DNA of 64,000 bases from Bacteroidota bacterium (GTDB taxonomy: Bacteria > Bacteroidota > Bacteroidia > Bacteroidales > Lentimicrobiaceae): positions 1-64,000 of the forward strand of contig WSXX01000026.1 of NCBI GenBank assembly GCA_009773515.1, read 5' to 3'. Shown in pieces: positions 8,368 through 16,765 of this stretch (the first letter of the stretch is position 1; each line of letters begins with the position of its first letter). A model generated the notes under the pieces. It did no database searches and was not told where the DNA came from. It saw only the letters and a list, made by a program, of their open reading frames with translations. The position numbers and the translations under genes were made by a program.

Positions 8368-9403
8368 TTTTCTCAAAAAGCGGGCGGGTTCTCCAGGTAT
8401 CATAATTAAAAGGAATACACATACTTAAAGTCTGATCGATATGCGCCCTCAACTGAGAAACAATTTCATTGTTCCGCCCAAACAACATAATTTCATGCTG
8501 ATACCTGAAACTTCGGTAATCGAAATTTGACGATCCGATTGCAAATATTTCATCATCAACCAACACGCATTTTGAGTGCAGGTTATCAGGTGTAAAATAG
8601 TGGACTTTAATTTTGTTTTTATGGTAAAACTCCATGTATTTCCCCCGCAGAAAATCGACAGACCTGACATCTGAATGCAAAGGCATAATCACATTTACAT
8701 CAACACCACGCCGGGCGGCAAGCATCATCAGCTTCCGAAGCTTATATCCGGGAAGAAAGTAGGGGGTTTCTATAAAAATTCCGCGTTTTGCCTTCCTGAA
8801 AATCACCTCATACCTTTTCTTGATCAGCTGCCGGTAGATTGAAGGCAAATCCTGAACAATTTCAAAATCACCATTGGTTATTGTTTTCTTAAAGGCAAAC
8901 TTATTGAAAATGTACTTCCGGTAAATACGGTATGAATCGTAGAATGTTTTTTTTAAATCATGCACAACAGGCCCTTCCAACCGCAACACAAGTTCGCGCC
9001 ATTTCACTGAATATGCTGTGATGTTGGCCGAGCCCAGAAAAGCAACCCTATCATCAACAACAAGGAGTTTACGATGGTTTCGGCGATGATTTTTAGTAAA
9101 GAAATCAACAAAGAATTTGATTTTTTTAAAATACCTGACTTCACCGCCATTCATTGTGATCATATTGAAAAATGAAGCCGGCACATCAGTTCCCCATGAA
9201 TCGAGAAGCAATTTCACTTTAATACCTTCTTTGCATCTGGCGGCAAGTGCATCTCTGAAGCGCCGGCCAGCCTCATCATTATTGAAGCGATATACTTCGA
9301 GCAAAATACTTTCTTTGGCCAAAGCAATATCGGCAAGCATAGCTTCCTGAAAAAGCACAGAATTACTGTATAATGTGGATTTATGCAGATCGGACCAGTT
9401 CAC
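8327..9403 (-). CDS. Phospholipase D / cardiolipin synthase-like protein
   Basis: This 358-residue protein has two HKD motifs, which together form one PLD active site: H110-K112-D117 (NHRKLLVVDD) and H276-K278-D283 (LHSKCVLVDDE), each followed by the expected GSxN (GSANI, GSSNFDYRS). There is no N-terminal membrane segment, unlike classical Cls. By family it would transfer phosphatidyl groups, perhaps making cardiolipin, or act as a phosphodiesterase. The start is a GTG at 9403, because a stop lies just upstream in frame. Its 3' end overlaps the EamA transporter gene by 41 bp. Confidence 0.88.
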   Translation of the reverse strand: MNWSDLHKSTLYSNSVLFQEAMLADIALAKESILLEVYRFNNDEAGRRFRDALAARCKEGIKVKLLLDSWGTDVPASFFNMITMNGGEVRYFKKIKFFVDFFTKNHRRNHRKLLVVDDRVAFLGSANITAYSVKWRELVLRLEGPVVHDLKKTFYDSYRIYRKYIFNKFAFKKTITNGDFEIVQDLPSIYRQLIKKRYEVIFRKAKRGIFIETPYFLPGYKLRKLMMLAARRGVDVNVIMPLHSDVRSVDFLRGKYMEFYHKNKIKVHYFTPDNLHSKCVLVDDEIFAIGSSNFDYRSFRYQHEIMLFGRNNEIVSQLRAHIDQTLSMCIPFNYDTWRTRPLFEKIMGWLLTPFRHLF

Positions 9404-9435
9404 TTCTTCCTGAGTCTAGTTAATGGTGTTCTCTG

Positions 9436-9443
9436 CAAAAATA
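9436..9443 (-). promoter_or_regulatory. Candidate -7 box for the PLD-family gene
   Basis: On the minus strand this reads TATTTTTG, matching TAnnTTTG, about 32 bp before the GTG start. The -33 element is not convincing. Confidence 0.35.
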
Positions 9444-9523
9444 CCAAATACCTCAGCAAATAAACCAGCGTGAAAATAAAAATGAAAGATCTTTTGCCGA
9501 ACAGCCTTTAATAAATCACTAAA

Positions 9524-9850
9524 TCAGCCGCGGCTTGGCTTTCCGGAGACTTGCTTAAATGTATTAATTGTTTCATTTATCTCTCTGCCGGCTTTTTCAG
9601 AAAAACCGCGCCCACTAAAATGGCGCCGGGCAACTGATTCAATCATAACATTTACACCTGCGAAAGTATTTGTTATTCCAACATTGATAACATTCTTCAA
9701 CGGGATAGACATTGATTTATAGGAAACTGAAAAAAAACGTTTTCGCCTCAAGGTGATAAACACATCATCAATTTCAATAATATCGCGGGAAAACAATTTT
9801 CCGCCATGCAAGATACTGGACTTAAATCTTATAGTACGATCATGATTCAT
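9524..9850 (-). CDS. Small hypothetical protein, possibly PH-like
   Basis: The gene encodes about 108 residues from the ATG at 9850. I do not recognise a named family with certainty. The predicted alternation of strands (IRFKSSILHGGKLF, IIEIDDVFITLRRK, SYKSMSIPLKNVINVGI) and a final helix (KAGREINETINTFKQV) resembles bacterial PH-like domains. There is no signal peptide or membrane segment. It lies 11 bp after the Cys-containing small gene on the same strand, suggesting co-transcription. Function is unknown. Confidence 0.5.
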   Translation of the reverse strand: MNHDRTIRFKSSILHGGKLFSRDIIEIDDVFITLRRKRFFSVSYKSMSIPLKNVINVGITNTFAGVNVMIESVARRHFSGRGFSEKAGREINETINTFKQVSGKPSRG

Positions 9851-9861
9851 CACAAACAATC

Positions 9862-10101
9862 TTAATCTTGAAATCTTTTAACACACAGACTACTGAAATC
9901 CTTTCTGCCATTTATACAGGCTGAATGCTGCTCATATAATGCTGCTAATTCGGCATCTGTTAATGATCTGACATATCCAAAAAACTGCTTTGTTGAGAGA
10001 CTTTTTTTTAATGCCATTGTAGGACACGAAGGAATAGGCTCCCCGAACGGACATTCTATCATTGCTCCCAACAGAAAGATAACCATATAATTTCTATCCA
10101 T
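9862..10101 (-). CDS. Small cysteine-containing hypothetical protein
   Basis: This 79-residue protein carries two Cys-Pro pairs early (ECPFGEPIPSCPTM) and later Cys residues in HSACINGR and SSLCVKRF. The middle (LSTKQFFGYVRSLTDAELAALYEQH) should be helical. Paired Cys and a His between them could bind metal, but that is inference. The family is not one I can name. It is just upstream of the PH-like small gene, in the same direction. Confidence 0.5.
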   Translation of the reverse strand: MDRNYMVIFLLGAMIECPFGEPIPSCPTMALKKSLSTKQFFGYVRSLTDAELAALYEQHSACINGRKDFSSLCVKRFQD

Positions 10102-10244
10102 TGAGAAGCCCCATTCGGATTAAACAAATTGCTGCTTATAATCAGCAATAATATGACAAAACTGAGTTAAAAGGCACTTAAATGAACAATCGTACGGGTT
10201 TATTTAGTAAACGTATGCAAAATAGCCCATAAGTGTATCTTTTT

Positions 10245-10994
10245 TCAGAGAGTTTTTAAAATTTTTAACAGTTCATTGCGCTTTCGAAATGAAACCGGCA
10301 CTTCAGTATTATCCTTCAAAACGCAAAAAAGTTCGTCTTTTTTAAATCGCTTCAAAAAATTCATATTTATCATGTGCGAATGGTGCACTCGGAAAAAGTT
10401 GCGTTCTTCAAGAACATCAGCAAACTCTTTTATGGACTTTGAAACCATAATTTTTTCGCCCTCATTCAAATAAAATCGGGTGTAGTTGCTATCAGACTCG
10501 CACCTTATTATTTCATCGGCATCAACAATATGTATTGCCTCCGCGGTTTTCAAGACTATCTTTTTATTCTCCGCCCGCATCGGCTTCATATAGTCATTCA
10601 GCATTTGCTTCAGATTGTCATTAATATTCTCTGAATTAATAGTTATTGACACCTTTGAAACGGCAGTTTTTAATTCGTCGGGGTCAACCGGCTTGGTAAT
10701 ATAATCTATTGCATTAAATTTAAAGGCTTTAATGGCATATTCTTCGTACGCAGTTATAAAAATCAACTTGAAGTCAATTGGCAACAACTGTCTTAAAAGA
10801 TCGAATCCTGAACCATCGGGCATTTTAATATCTAAAAATACAAGATCTGGATTCAGACTTCGGATGGCTTTTACGCCTGATTTCACATCTTCACCTTCTC
10901 CAACAACTTCAACTTCACTGCAATATAGTTTTAACATTTCACGAAGGGTTTCGCGCGATCTGATTTCATCATCAATAATTACGGCTCTGGTCAT
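10245..10994 (-). CDS. LytTR-family response regulator
   Basis: This 249-residue protein has a receiver domain (residues 1-120) with acidic pocket DDE, phospho-acceptor D55 (LVFLDIKMPDG), and conserved K101 (YITKPVD). It is followed by a LytTR DNA-binding domain (about 140-248; IIRCESDSNYTRFYL, FFRVHHSHMINMNFL). It should bind direct-repeat promoter sites when phosphorylated by a LytS/YesM-type histidine kinase. No kinase gene lies next to it in this window, so it is an orphan here. Targets are unknown. Confidence 0.93.
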   Translation of the reverse strand: MTRAVIIDDEIRSRETLREMLKLYCSEVEVVGEGEDVKSGVKAIRSLNPDLVFLDIKMPDGSGFDLLRQLLPIDFKLIFITAYEEYAIKAFKFNAIDYITKPVDPDELKTAVSKVSITINSENINDNLKQMLNDYMKPMRAENKKIVLKTAEAIHIVDADEIIRCESDSNYTRFYLNEGEKIMVSKSIKEFADVLEERNFFRVHHSHMINMNFLKRFKKDELFCVLKDNTEVPVSFRKRNELLKILKTL

Positions 10995-11252
10995 GTTAAT
11001 TATTTAAAAAGTAGAAAAATGGTTTTCCTTTACAGGGAAGTAAAATTAGTAAATAACTTTCATTCCTGAACCAAAAGCACACCTGTACCTGACTTATTTG
11101 CAGTTTTGTATTTTTGAGTTACCTGAATTTTCTTATAACAGGTCAACTAAATCAGTATTCTGAAGTATTCCGGTTCAATTCATCCGGATAAAATCAATTG
11201 AAGCAATATTTTTATAGGTGAAGAATTTAAGACCCTTGCATCTAAAAAACGT

Positions 11253-11260
11253 ATTTTTGT
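11253..11260 (+). promoter_or_regulatory. Candidate -7 box for the yicC operon
   Basis: TATTTTTG matches TAnnTTTG and sits 18 bp before the yicC ATG. A TTG at 11237-11239 is too close (13 bp) to be a normal -33. Confidence 0.4.
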
Positions 11261-11278
11261 CAGCTAAAGAAAAAATCT

Positions 11279-12151
11279 ATGCTTAAGTCCATGACCGGTT
11301 TCGGTAAATCATCAGTTTCATTAAAGGGCAAAACAATAACCTTTGAGATCCGATCGCTCAACAGCAAACAACTCGACCTGAATATGCGCCTGCCATCAAT
11401 GCTCCGCGACCTGGAGCCCGAAATCAGAAGGATGGTGAACATTGCAGCCGAAAGAGGAAAAATAGAGATTAATGCTTCAGTTGATATTACCAATGGCGAA
11501 TTACCGGCGGCTATTAACAAACCGCTCGCAATCGCCTATTACCGTGAACTTCAAGCTCTTGCCGAAGAATTGAATGCATCCTCAGCCGATCTGCTTTCCA
11601 TTGTTATGAAGATGCCTGAAATAAGTAAAAGTTCCCGCGAAGAAATTTCTGACGAAGATCATACAGCAATAATTTCAACTGTCAGCGAAGCGCTGGTTCT
11701 TTTCGACGAATTCAGGAAACACGAGGGAATGCTCCTTGAAAATGACTTTTCGGAAAGAATCAATACAATATTAAGGTGCCTTGAAGAGGTTAACCCATTT
11801 GAAGAGCAACGGAATATACAAATGCGTGAAAAGTTAAAAACCAGCTTCTCAGGCTTTAACGAGAACAACACTTTCGACACCAACCGTTTTGAGCAGGAAA
11901 TCATCTACTATCTCGAAAAACTTGACATTACCGAAGAGAAAGTCCGTTTACGCAAACATTGCGATTATTTTCTCGAAACATTGAACGAAGAAGGAGCCAA
12001 TGGACGCAAATTGTCATTCGTTTCTCAGGAAATCGGTCGTGAAATAAATACCCTCGGTTCAAAAGCCAGTGAAGCCAATATTCAAAAGATTGTGGTTCGG
12101 ATGAAAGATGAACTGGAAAAAATAAAAGAACAGCTTGCCAATATTCTTTAG
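11279..12151 (+). CDS. yicC: YicC/YloC family endoribonuclease
   Basis: This 290-residue protein has the usual family length and both conserved ends: MLKSMTGFGKSS at the N-terminus and LSFVSQEIGREINTLGSKAS near the C-terminus, the latter being the DUF1732 signature. YicC is known as a stress-linked endoribonuclease that acts on small RNA or mRNA; the role here is by homology. Its TAG stop abuts the gmk start (a GTG at 12151 overlaps it and the ATG is at 12154), so it heads a tightly coupled operon with gmk, a cyclase and nadD. Confidence 0.92.
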   Translation: MLKSMTGFGKSSVSLKGKTITFEIRSLNSKQLDLNMRLPSMLRDLEPEIRRMVNIAAERGKIEINASVDITNGELPAAINKPLAIAYYRELQALAEELNASSADLLSIVMKMPEISKSSREEISDEDHTAIISTVSEALVLFDEFRKHEGMLLENDFSERINTILRCLEEVNPFEEQRNIQMREKLKTSFSGFNENNTFDTNRFEQEIIYYLEKLDITEEKVRLRKHCDYFLETLNEEGANGRKLSFVSQEIGREINTLGSKASEANIQKIVVRMKDELEKIKEQLANIL

Positions 12152-12153
12152 TG

Positions 12154-12732
12154 ATGAACCGAAACAGCAAGGGTAAATTAATCATTGTGTCAGCGCCATC
12201 AGGAGCCGGAAAAACCACACTGGTAAAACATCTTTTAAACAGTAGTCTTAATCTCGGATTTTCTGTTTCTGCAACCAGCCGCCCTAAAAGAACCGGAGAA
12301 ACTGACGGAAAAGACTATTTTTTTCTCACCACGGAGGACTTCCGCGAAAAGATAAAAAACGGTGATCTCCTGGAATGGGAAGAGGTTTATGAAGGCAGTT
12401 ATTACGGAACATTAAAAACAGAAGTAGAAAAGTTGCTTTTTGCAGGAAAAAATGTTATATTTGACGTTGATGTCGTAGGCGGACTAAACATTAAAAAAAT
12501 ATACGGAAAACGAGCATTATCAGTGTTTATCAGCCCACCTTCAATTGAGGTACTTGAACTTCGTTTGACCAATCGCGGTACAGACAGTGCTGCAACCATC
12601 GCCCACAGAATGGAAAAAGCCCGGTGGGAACTAGACTTTGCTCCTCAGTTTGATCTCATATTGATTAACGACAACCTTGAAGCAGCCAAACAACTGCTCC
12701 TCGATAAGGTAAAAGAGTTTACAGCGTGCTAA
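12154..12732 (+). CDS. gmk: Guanylate kinase
   Basis: This 192-residue enzyme phosphorylates GMP to GDP. The P-loop is APSGAGKTT at residues 14-22, followed by the GMP-binding segment (SATSRPKRTGETDGKDYFF) and the lid region (LTNRGTDSAATIAHRM). The length is normal. It follows yicC with no gap, the common yicC-gmk pairing. The GTG three bases upstream could also be used, adding one residue. Confidence 0.96.
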   Translation: MNRNSKGKLIIVSAPSGAGKTTLVKHLLNSSLNLGFSVSATSRPKRTGETDGKDYFFLTTEDFREKIKNGDLLEWEEVYEGSYYGTLKTEVEKLLFAGKNVIFDVDVVGGLNIKKIYGKRALSVFISPPSIEVLELRLTNRGTDSAATIAHRMEKARWELDFAPQFDLILINDNLEAAKQLLLDKVKEFTAC

Positions 12733-12744
12733 ATACAAACTGTG

Positions 12745-13812
12745 ATGCAAAAAAATGAAGTAGTTCTTATGTTCTCCGACATTCGCGGATACTCGAGATT
12801 GCTCGAGCTTGATGAGCAGGAGGCATTGGAAATACTTTCGAAACACAACGAAATATCGCAGCAACTCATCAGCGAATACAATGGCAACCTGATTAAAAGG
12901 CTGGATGATTCAATCCTGGCTACTTTCCCTTCGGTAAATGATGCATTTTTATGTGCAACTGATTTTCAGGCCAGAATCAAAGAATTTAACCTGAACCGGA
13001 AAAAGCCCAAAAGATTATTGGTAAGCATTGGTCTTCATAAAGGCGAAGCAGAATTTCGCTTCAATACCCTTGCTGGTGAGCAGGTAAACATTACCGCACG
13101 CCTGCAGTCGATGGCAGAGCCAGGCGCTATTTGTATGTCAGGATGTTTTTATTCGGCCATAAGCCGGATGATTGAACCCAAGGTGATTGAATACCGCGAT
13201 GTTTCAATTGAAAATCTTGAAGGCAGTCATAATGTTTACAAAACCCTGTCAATTTATCCCACTGAGTTCAAAGCCGAAAGACCTGTTATACATCAAAGAT
13301 CAGATTTCAGATACCGCATTAAGGACATTGAGCACATCAAGGGAACAGGTTCTTCATTTTTGGGCACTACACTTGTTGCATTAACCGGCTTATCAACATT
13401 TATTTTCTTAATTGCGGGGTTACAATCACAGCAATCCCAAGACAGTGCAATGGTGCTGATCGGTGCATGGTTTACTGCACCGGCTACTTATTTTGCATTA
13501 ATACCGGCTTCACTGTTTTTTGCCGCACTTTATGCCCGCCGCAAAATGCGGGCAGTTTTCGAAGACATACGCGATGTGGATAGAATCCTTGCGTACATTA
13601 TGGCACAGCTGGGCTACCGGCAGCCGATATACCAAAAAGGATTCCTGTTGTTCAGGCCTGAACCCGGAAACTACTTTATTCTGGGAATGAGAAAATTCAG
13701 AGCCCGGGTTGATGGAAATACCATAATTCTTCAAGGTCCATATCTTTACATGTCCCGATTGATCAAGATGCTGAAAAACTATGAACAAACCGGCAAAACA
13801 GAAATCAGTTAA
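12745..13812 (+). CDS. Class III adenylyl cyclase with C-terminal membrane segments
   Basis: Residues 1-175 of this 355-residue protein form a class III nucleotide cyclase domain: metal Asp D12 (FSDIRGYSRL) and D55, Lys K51 for base recognition, and N115/R119 (GEQVNITARL) for the transition state. T108 sits where classical enzymes have Asp, as in class IIIb, so ATP is the likely substrate and cAMP the product. The Gly normally before the second metal Asp is Asp54. Two hydrophobic helices follow (about 205-230 and 240-265), then a ~85-residue cytosolic tail of unknown type. It starts 12 bp after gmk, and its end overlaps nadD by 32 bp. ATG 12745 was preferred over GTG 12742. Confidence 0.82.
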   Translation: MQKNEVVLMFSDIRGYSRLLELDEQEALEILSKHNEISQQLISEYNGNLIKRLDDSILATFPSVNDAFLCATDFQARIKEFNLNRKKPKRLLVSIGLHKGEAEFRFNTLAGEQVNITARLQSMAEPGAICMSGCFYSAISRMIEPKVIEYRDVSIENLEGSHNVYKTLSIYPTEFKAERPVIHQRSDFRYRIKDIEHIKGTGSSFLGTTLVALTGLSTFIFLIAGLQSQQSQDSAMVLIGAWFTAPATYFALIPASLFFAALYARRKMRAVFEDIRDVDRILAYIMAQLGYRQPIYQKGFLLFRPEPGNYFILGMRKFRARVDGNTIILQGPYLYMSRLIKMLKNYEQTGKTEIS

Positions 13813-14386
13813 ACCTACCGGACTCTTCTTCGGATCATTTAATCCCATTCACAACGGCCATCTTTGTATTGCCGAGTATATGGTTGAATTTGGCGAGTTG
13901 GAAGAAGTGTGGTTTATTGTATCTCCCCTCAACCCTTTAAAAGATAAATCAACCCTTCTTTCCGATCAGTATCGCCTTGACATGGTAGAAGCTGCCATAA
14001 AAGATGATGAACGTTTCAGGGTGCTGGATATTGAATTCAGGATGCCGCGCCCTTCATATACCATTGATACACTTACCCGCCTTTCAGAATTACACCCAAA
14101 CCGTCAGTTTGTATTGATTGCCGGCACCGATGTATTGCCATCCTTTCACAAATGGAAAAATTATGAACAATTGCTTGATCAATACCAGTTTATAATTTAT
14201 CCCCGGCATGGCGATGAGAACCACCCATTGCTGAGCCATCCATCTGTAAAACTGCTCAATTCGCCCCGCATTGAAATTTCTGCCAGCTTTATCCGTGATG
14301 CCATAAAAAACGAAAAAGGCATCAGGTACTTCATTCCTGAAAAAGTACGTGAGATGATTGAAAAAATGGGGTTTTACAAAAGGTAG
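13781..14386 (+). CDS. nadD: Nicotinate-nucleotide adenylyltransferase
   Basis: This 201-residue enzyme joins nicotinate mononucleotide to AMP in NAD synthesis. It shows the nucleotidyltransferase HxGH motif (GSFNPIHNGHL, H24 and H27), the PLNPLKDK loop, the RPSYTIDTL segment and the IEISASFIRDAI motif that contacts phosphate. Its first 32 bp lie within the cyclase gene, so translational coupling is likely. It is the last gene of the yicC-gmk-cyclase-nadD operon, and its last 13 bp overlap the convergent hydrolase. Confidence 0.95.
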   Translation: MNKPAKQKSVKPTGLFFGSFNPIHNGHLCIAEYMVEFGELEEVWFIVSPLNPLKDKSTLLSDQYRLDMVEAAIKDDERFRVLDIEFRMPRPSYTIDTLTRLSELHPNRQFVLIAGTDVLPSFHKWKNYEQLLDQYQFIIYPRHGDENHPLLSHPSVKLLNSPRIEISASFIRDAIKNEKGIRYFIPEKVREMIEKMGFYKR

Positions 14387-15177
14387 GTTCTTCGGAAAAA
14401 GTCGCGCAATGCCGGAAATATCTTCTCCGGGGCTTCAAGAAATCCCATATGTCCTACCTTATCGAGCAACATCACCTGTACATTTCGTGCCATCATTGCC
14501 TGAGCCATTACTTTATTGTAAGGCATGCGACTGTCGCTGCGACCGATCACAAAGTAGAGCGGAATTTCGGTTTCTATCAGAAAATCAAGGCTGCCTGTGC
14601 GTAATCGCATCCCTTCAAGAGAAGCAACAATCGACTTTGCTGAAGTAGAGGCTGCCCGGTTGCGCATTATCTGTATCTTTTCAGCCAACCTTTCACGGTT
14701 TTCTTCAGCAAACAAATCAGGAATAAACTGGTGAATAAAGCTGGAATGATCCTGCATGACCACATTGATCATACGACCACGGTTTTCTTTGGCTTTATCA
14801 TCATCAGGCGCTGCATGGGAGTGAAACAACACCAGCCCTTTAATCCTGCCGCTGTAACGCGAGGCTAAATCAAGCGCCACATAACCACCCATGCTGTGGC
14901 CGCACACCACAAACTGTTCAATTCCGATATCATCGGCAACAGCAATTACCGCATCAGCCATTTCTGACATTGAATGCACCTCCCCCATCAGGCCGCTGCG
15001 ACCGTGTCCGGGAAGATCAACACTCAGTATGCTGAACTCCTTTTCCAGTTCAGAAGTTAAATCATTCCATATTTCAAGCGACTCCATAAAGCCGTGAAGA
15101 AATATCAGCCATGGCCCGGTGCCCGACCTGCGGTAATGCACTGGAGTTTCGCGAAAGAGAAAAAAATCGTTCATCAT
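14374..15177 (-). CDS. Alpha/beta hydrolase
   Basis: This 267-residue protein has the alpha/beta-hydrolase fold with a complete triad: nucleophile S95 in GHSMGG, D215 (IGRSDSRMP) and H243 (VGHMGFLEAP). The oxyanion region is LIFLHGFMES. There is no signal peptide, so it is probably cytosolic. The substrate is not predictable; lactonase, esterase and BioH-like roles are all possible. The first or second of two adjacent ATG codons could be used. It lies 82 bp downstream of an aminopeptidase gene in the same direction. Confidence 0.88.
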   Translation of the reverse strand: MMNDFFLFRETPVHYRRSGTGPWLIFLHGFMESLEIWNDLTSELEKEFSILSVDLPGHGRSGLMGEVHSMSEMADAVIAVADDIGIEQFVVCGHSMGGYVALDLASRYSGRIKGLVLFHSHAAPDDDKAKENRGRMINVVMQDHSSFIHQFIPDLFAEENRERLAEKIQIMRNRAASTSAKSIVASLEGMRLRTGSLDFLIETEIPLYFVIGRSDSRMPYNKVMAQAMMARNVQVMLLDKVGHMGFLEAPEKIFPALRDFFRRTYLL

Positions 15178-15259
15178 TTTATAATTTAAAAACCGCTGAT
15201 CAGCTGCCAGGCCAACCAGCGGATATCAAAACTGTGATTAATCCCAATAAGAAGACAAG

Positions 15260-16651
15260 TTACTTTGCCATTATTGCCTCAATATCAGCAACTGTTTTCG
15301 GAATTGGTTTCCCAAGAACGCGGTTACCGGTTTCGGTTACAAGCACATCGTCTTCGATGCGGATTCCACCAAAATCCTTATAAGTCTCAACTTTATCGTA
15401 ATTGATAAATTCAATAAATTTTCCTTCGGCTTTCCACTGATCGATCAGCGCGGGAATGAAATAAATTCCGGGCTCAACCGTGAGTACAAATCCGGGTTGC
15501 AAGCGGCGGCCCAGGCGGAGAAATGCAGTTCCGAACTGTTTTGAACGCACAGTTTCGTCATCATAACCTACAAAGTTTTCGCCCAGATTTTCCATATCAT
15601 GCACATCCATACCCATCATATGACCAAGTCCGTGAGGGAAAAACAGCGCATGTGCACCGGCAGCAACTGCGGCATCGGTATCACCTTTCATCAGACCGGC
15701 ATTTTTCAGCCCTTCGGCTACTGCTTTGGCAGCAATCATATGAACTTCACGATAAGGAATGCCTGGCTTGATGGCTTCGATGGCTTTCATGTTGGCGTTA
15801 AGCACGATTTCATAAATCTCTTTCTGTCGGGGGCTAAACTTTCCTCCAACCGGAACGGTTCGGGTAATATCGCTTGAATAAAGTGTTTTTTCTGATTCGC
15901 ATCCGGAATCGACCACCAGCATACGGCCTTCAACCAGTGTATTTCCATGATAATGATTGTGCAGCGTTTGCCCGTCCATACTCAGGATAACAGGAAAAGA
16001 AACCGGACCTGCATTGGCCAATGCAACACCTTCGATGGTACCGGCAATCTCTTGCTCAACAATACCCGGATGTGCCATTTTCATGGCAGTGGTATGCATC
16101 AGGTAAGCAACATCTACCATTTTTTCAATTTCAACAATTTCTTCGGCCGATTTAATGCTGCGAAGTTTCACCACGCCACGAATCAGTTCTTCAGAAGCAG
16201 CAGCTTTCAACCCGGCGGGAGCAATACCCAGCAAATCGGAAAGCATAATTTTGGTTTCACCCCGGTATGGAGGAAGAAAATGAACTTTACGGCCATTGGA
16301 AACCGCTTCTTTTACATAAGATTCAAAATCAGCAAGGGGCGAGGTATTTTTGACTCCAACAAGAGCTCCCCGGTCAACCATTGAGGGCTGAGGACCCATC
16401 CAGATGATGTCATCCATATCCACATCGTTGCCAAACAGAATTTCTGAACGATTGTCAAAATCAATGATACCGGCCAGATCGGGTTGATTTAACCCGAAAA
16501 AATAGCTGAAAGTACTGTCCTGCCTGAAATGGTAAGTATTTGCAGGATAATTGAAAGAGGCTTCCACATTTCCCGGGAAAATGGCTATGCCTGATTTTAC
16601 TTCAGCACGAAGCGCATTGCGACGTCCTGAATAGGTTTCTGGTTTGAACAT
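15260..16651 (-). CDS. Aminopeptidase P family metallopeptidase (Xaa-Pro peptidase)
   Basis: This 463-residue M24 peptidase cleaves the N-terminal residue before proline. The five metal ligands are present: two Asp (VVDSG, SSDITRT), His (FFPHGLGHMMG) and two Glu (TVEPGIYF, GIRIEDDVLV). The N-terminal half is the usual creatinase-like domain (SFNYPANTYHFRQDSTFSY), which in this family often helps tetramer formation. No signal peptide is seen. It has its own promoter at 16693-16725. Its paralogue lies directly upstream. Confidence 0.93.
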   Translation of the reverse strand: MFKPETYSGRRNALRAEVKSGIAIFPGNVEASFNYPANTYHFRQDSTFSYFFGLNQPDLAGIIDFDNRSEILFGNDVDMDDIIWMGPQPSMVDRGALVGVKNTSPLADFESYVKEAVSNGRKVHFLPPYRGETKIMLSDLLGIAPAGLKAAASEELIRGVVKLRSIKSAEEIVEIEKMVDVAYLMHTTAMKMAHPGIVEQEIAGTIEGVALANAGPVSFPVILSMDGQTLHNHYHGNTLVEGRMLVVDSGCESEKTLYSSDITRTVPVGGKFSPRQKEIYEIVLNANMKAIEAIKPGIPYREVHMIAAKAVAEGLKNAGLMKGDTDAAVAAGAHALFFPHGLGHMMGMDVHDMENLGENFVGYDDETVRSKQFGTAFLRLGRRLQPGFVLTVEPGIYFIPALIDQWKAEGKFIEFINYDKVETYKDFGGIRIEDDVLVTETGNRVLGKPIPKTVADIEAIMAK

Positions 16652-16692
16652 ATAAATGAGATTTTAAATTTCCGCGTTCGAAGATTGACTTA

Positions 16693-16725
16693 CAAAAGTA
16701 GCATTTTAAGGCTAACCGGAGCAAA
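16693..16725 (-). promoter_or_regulatory. Bacteroidota-type promoter of the 15.3-16.7 kb aminopeptidase
   Basis: On the minus strand TTTG (16725-16722) is followed after 21 bp by TACTTTTG (16700-16693), matching the -33/-7 consensus. It lies about 42 bp before the ATG. Confidence 0.7.
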
Positions 16726-16765
16726 ACATTGCAATCAGCTACTCCCCTTTAACGGGAAATAATTG

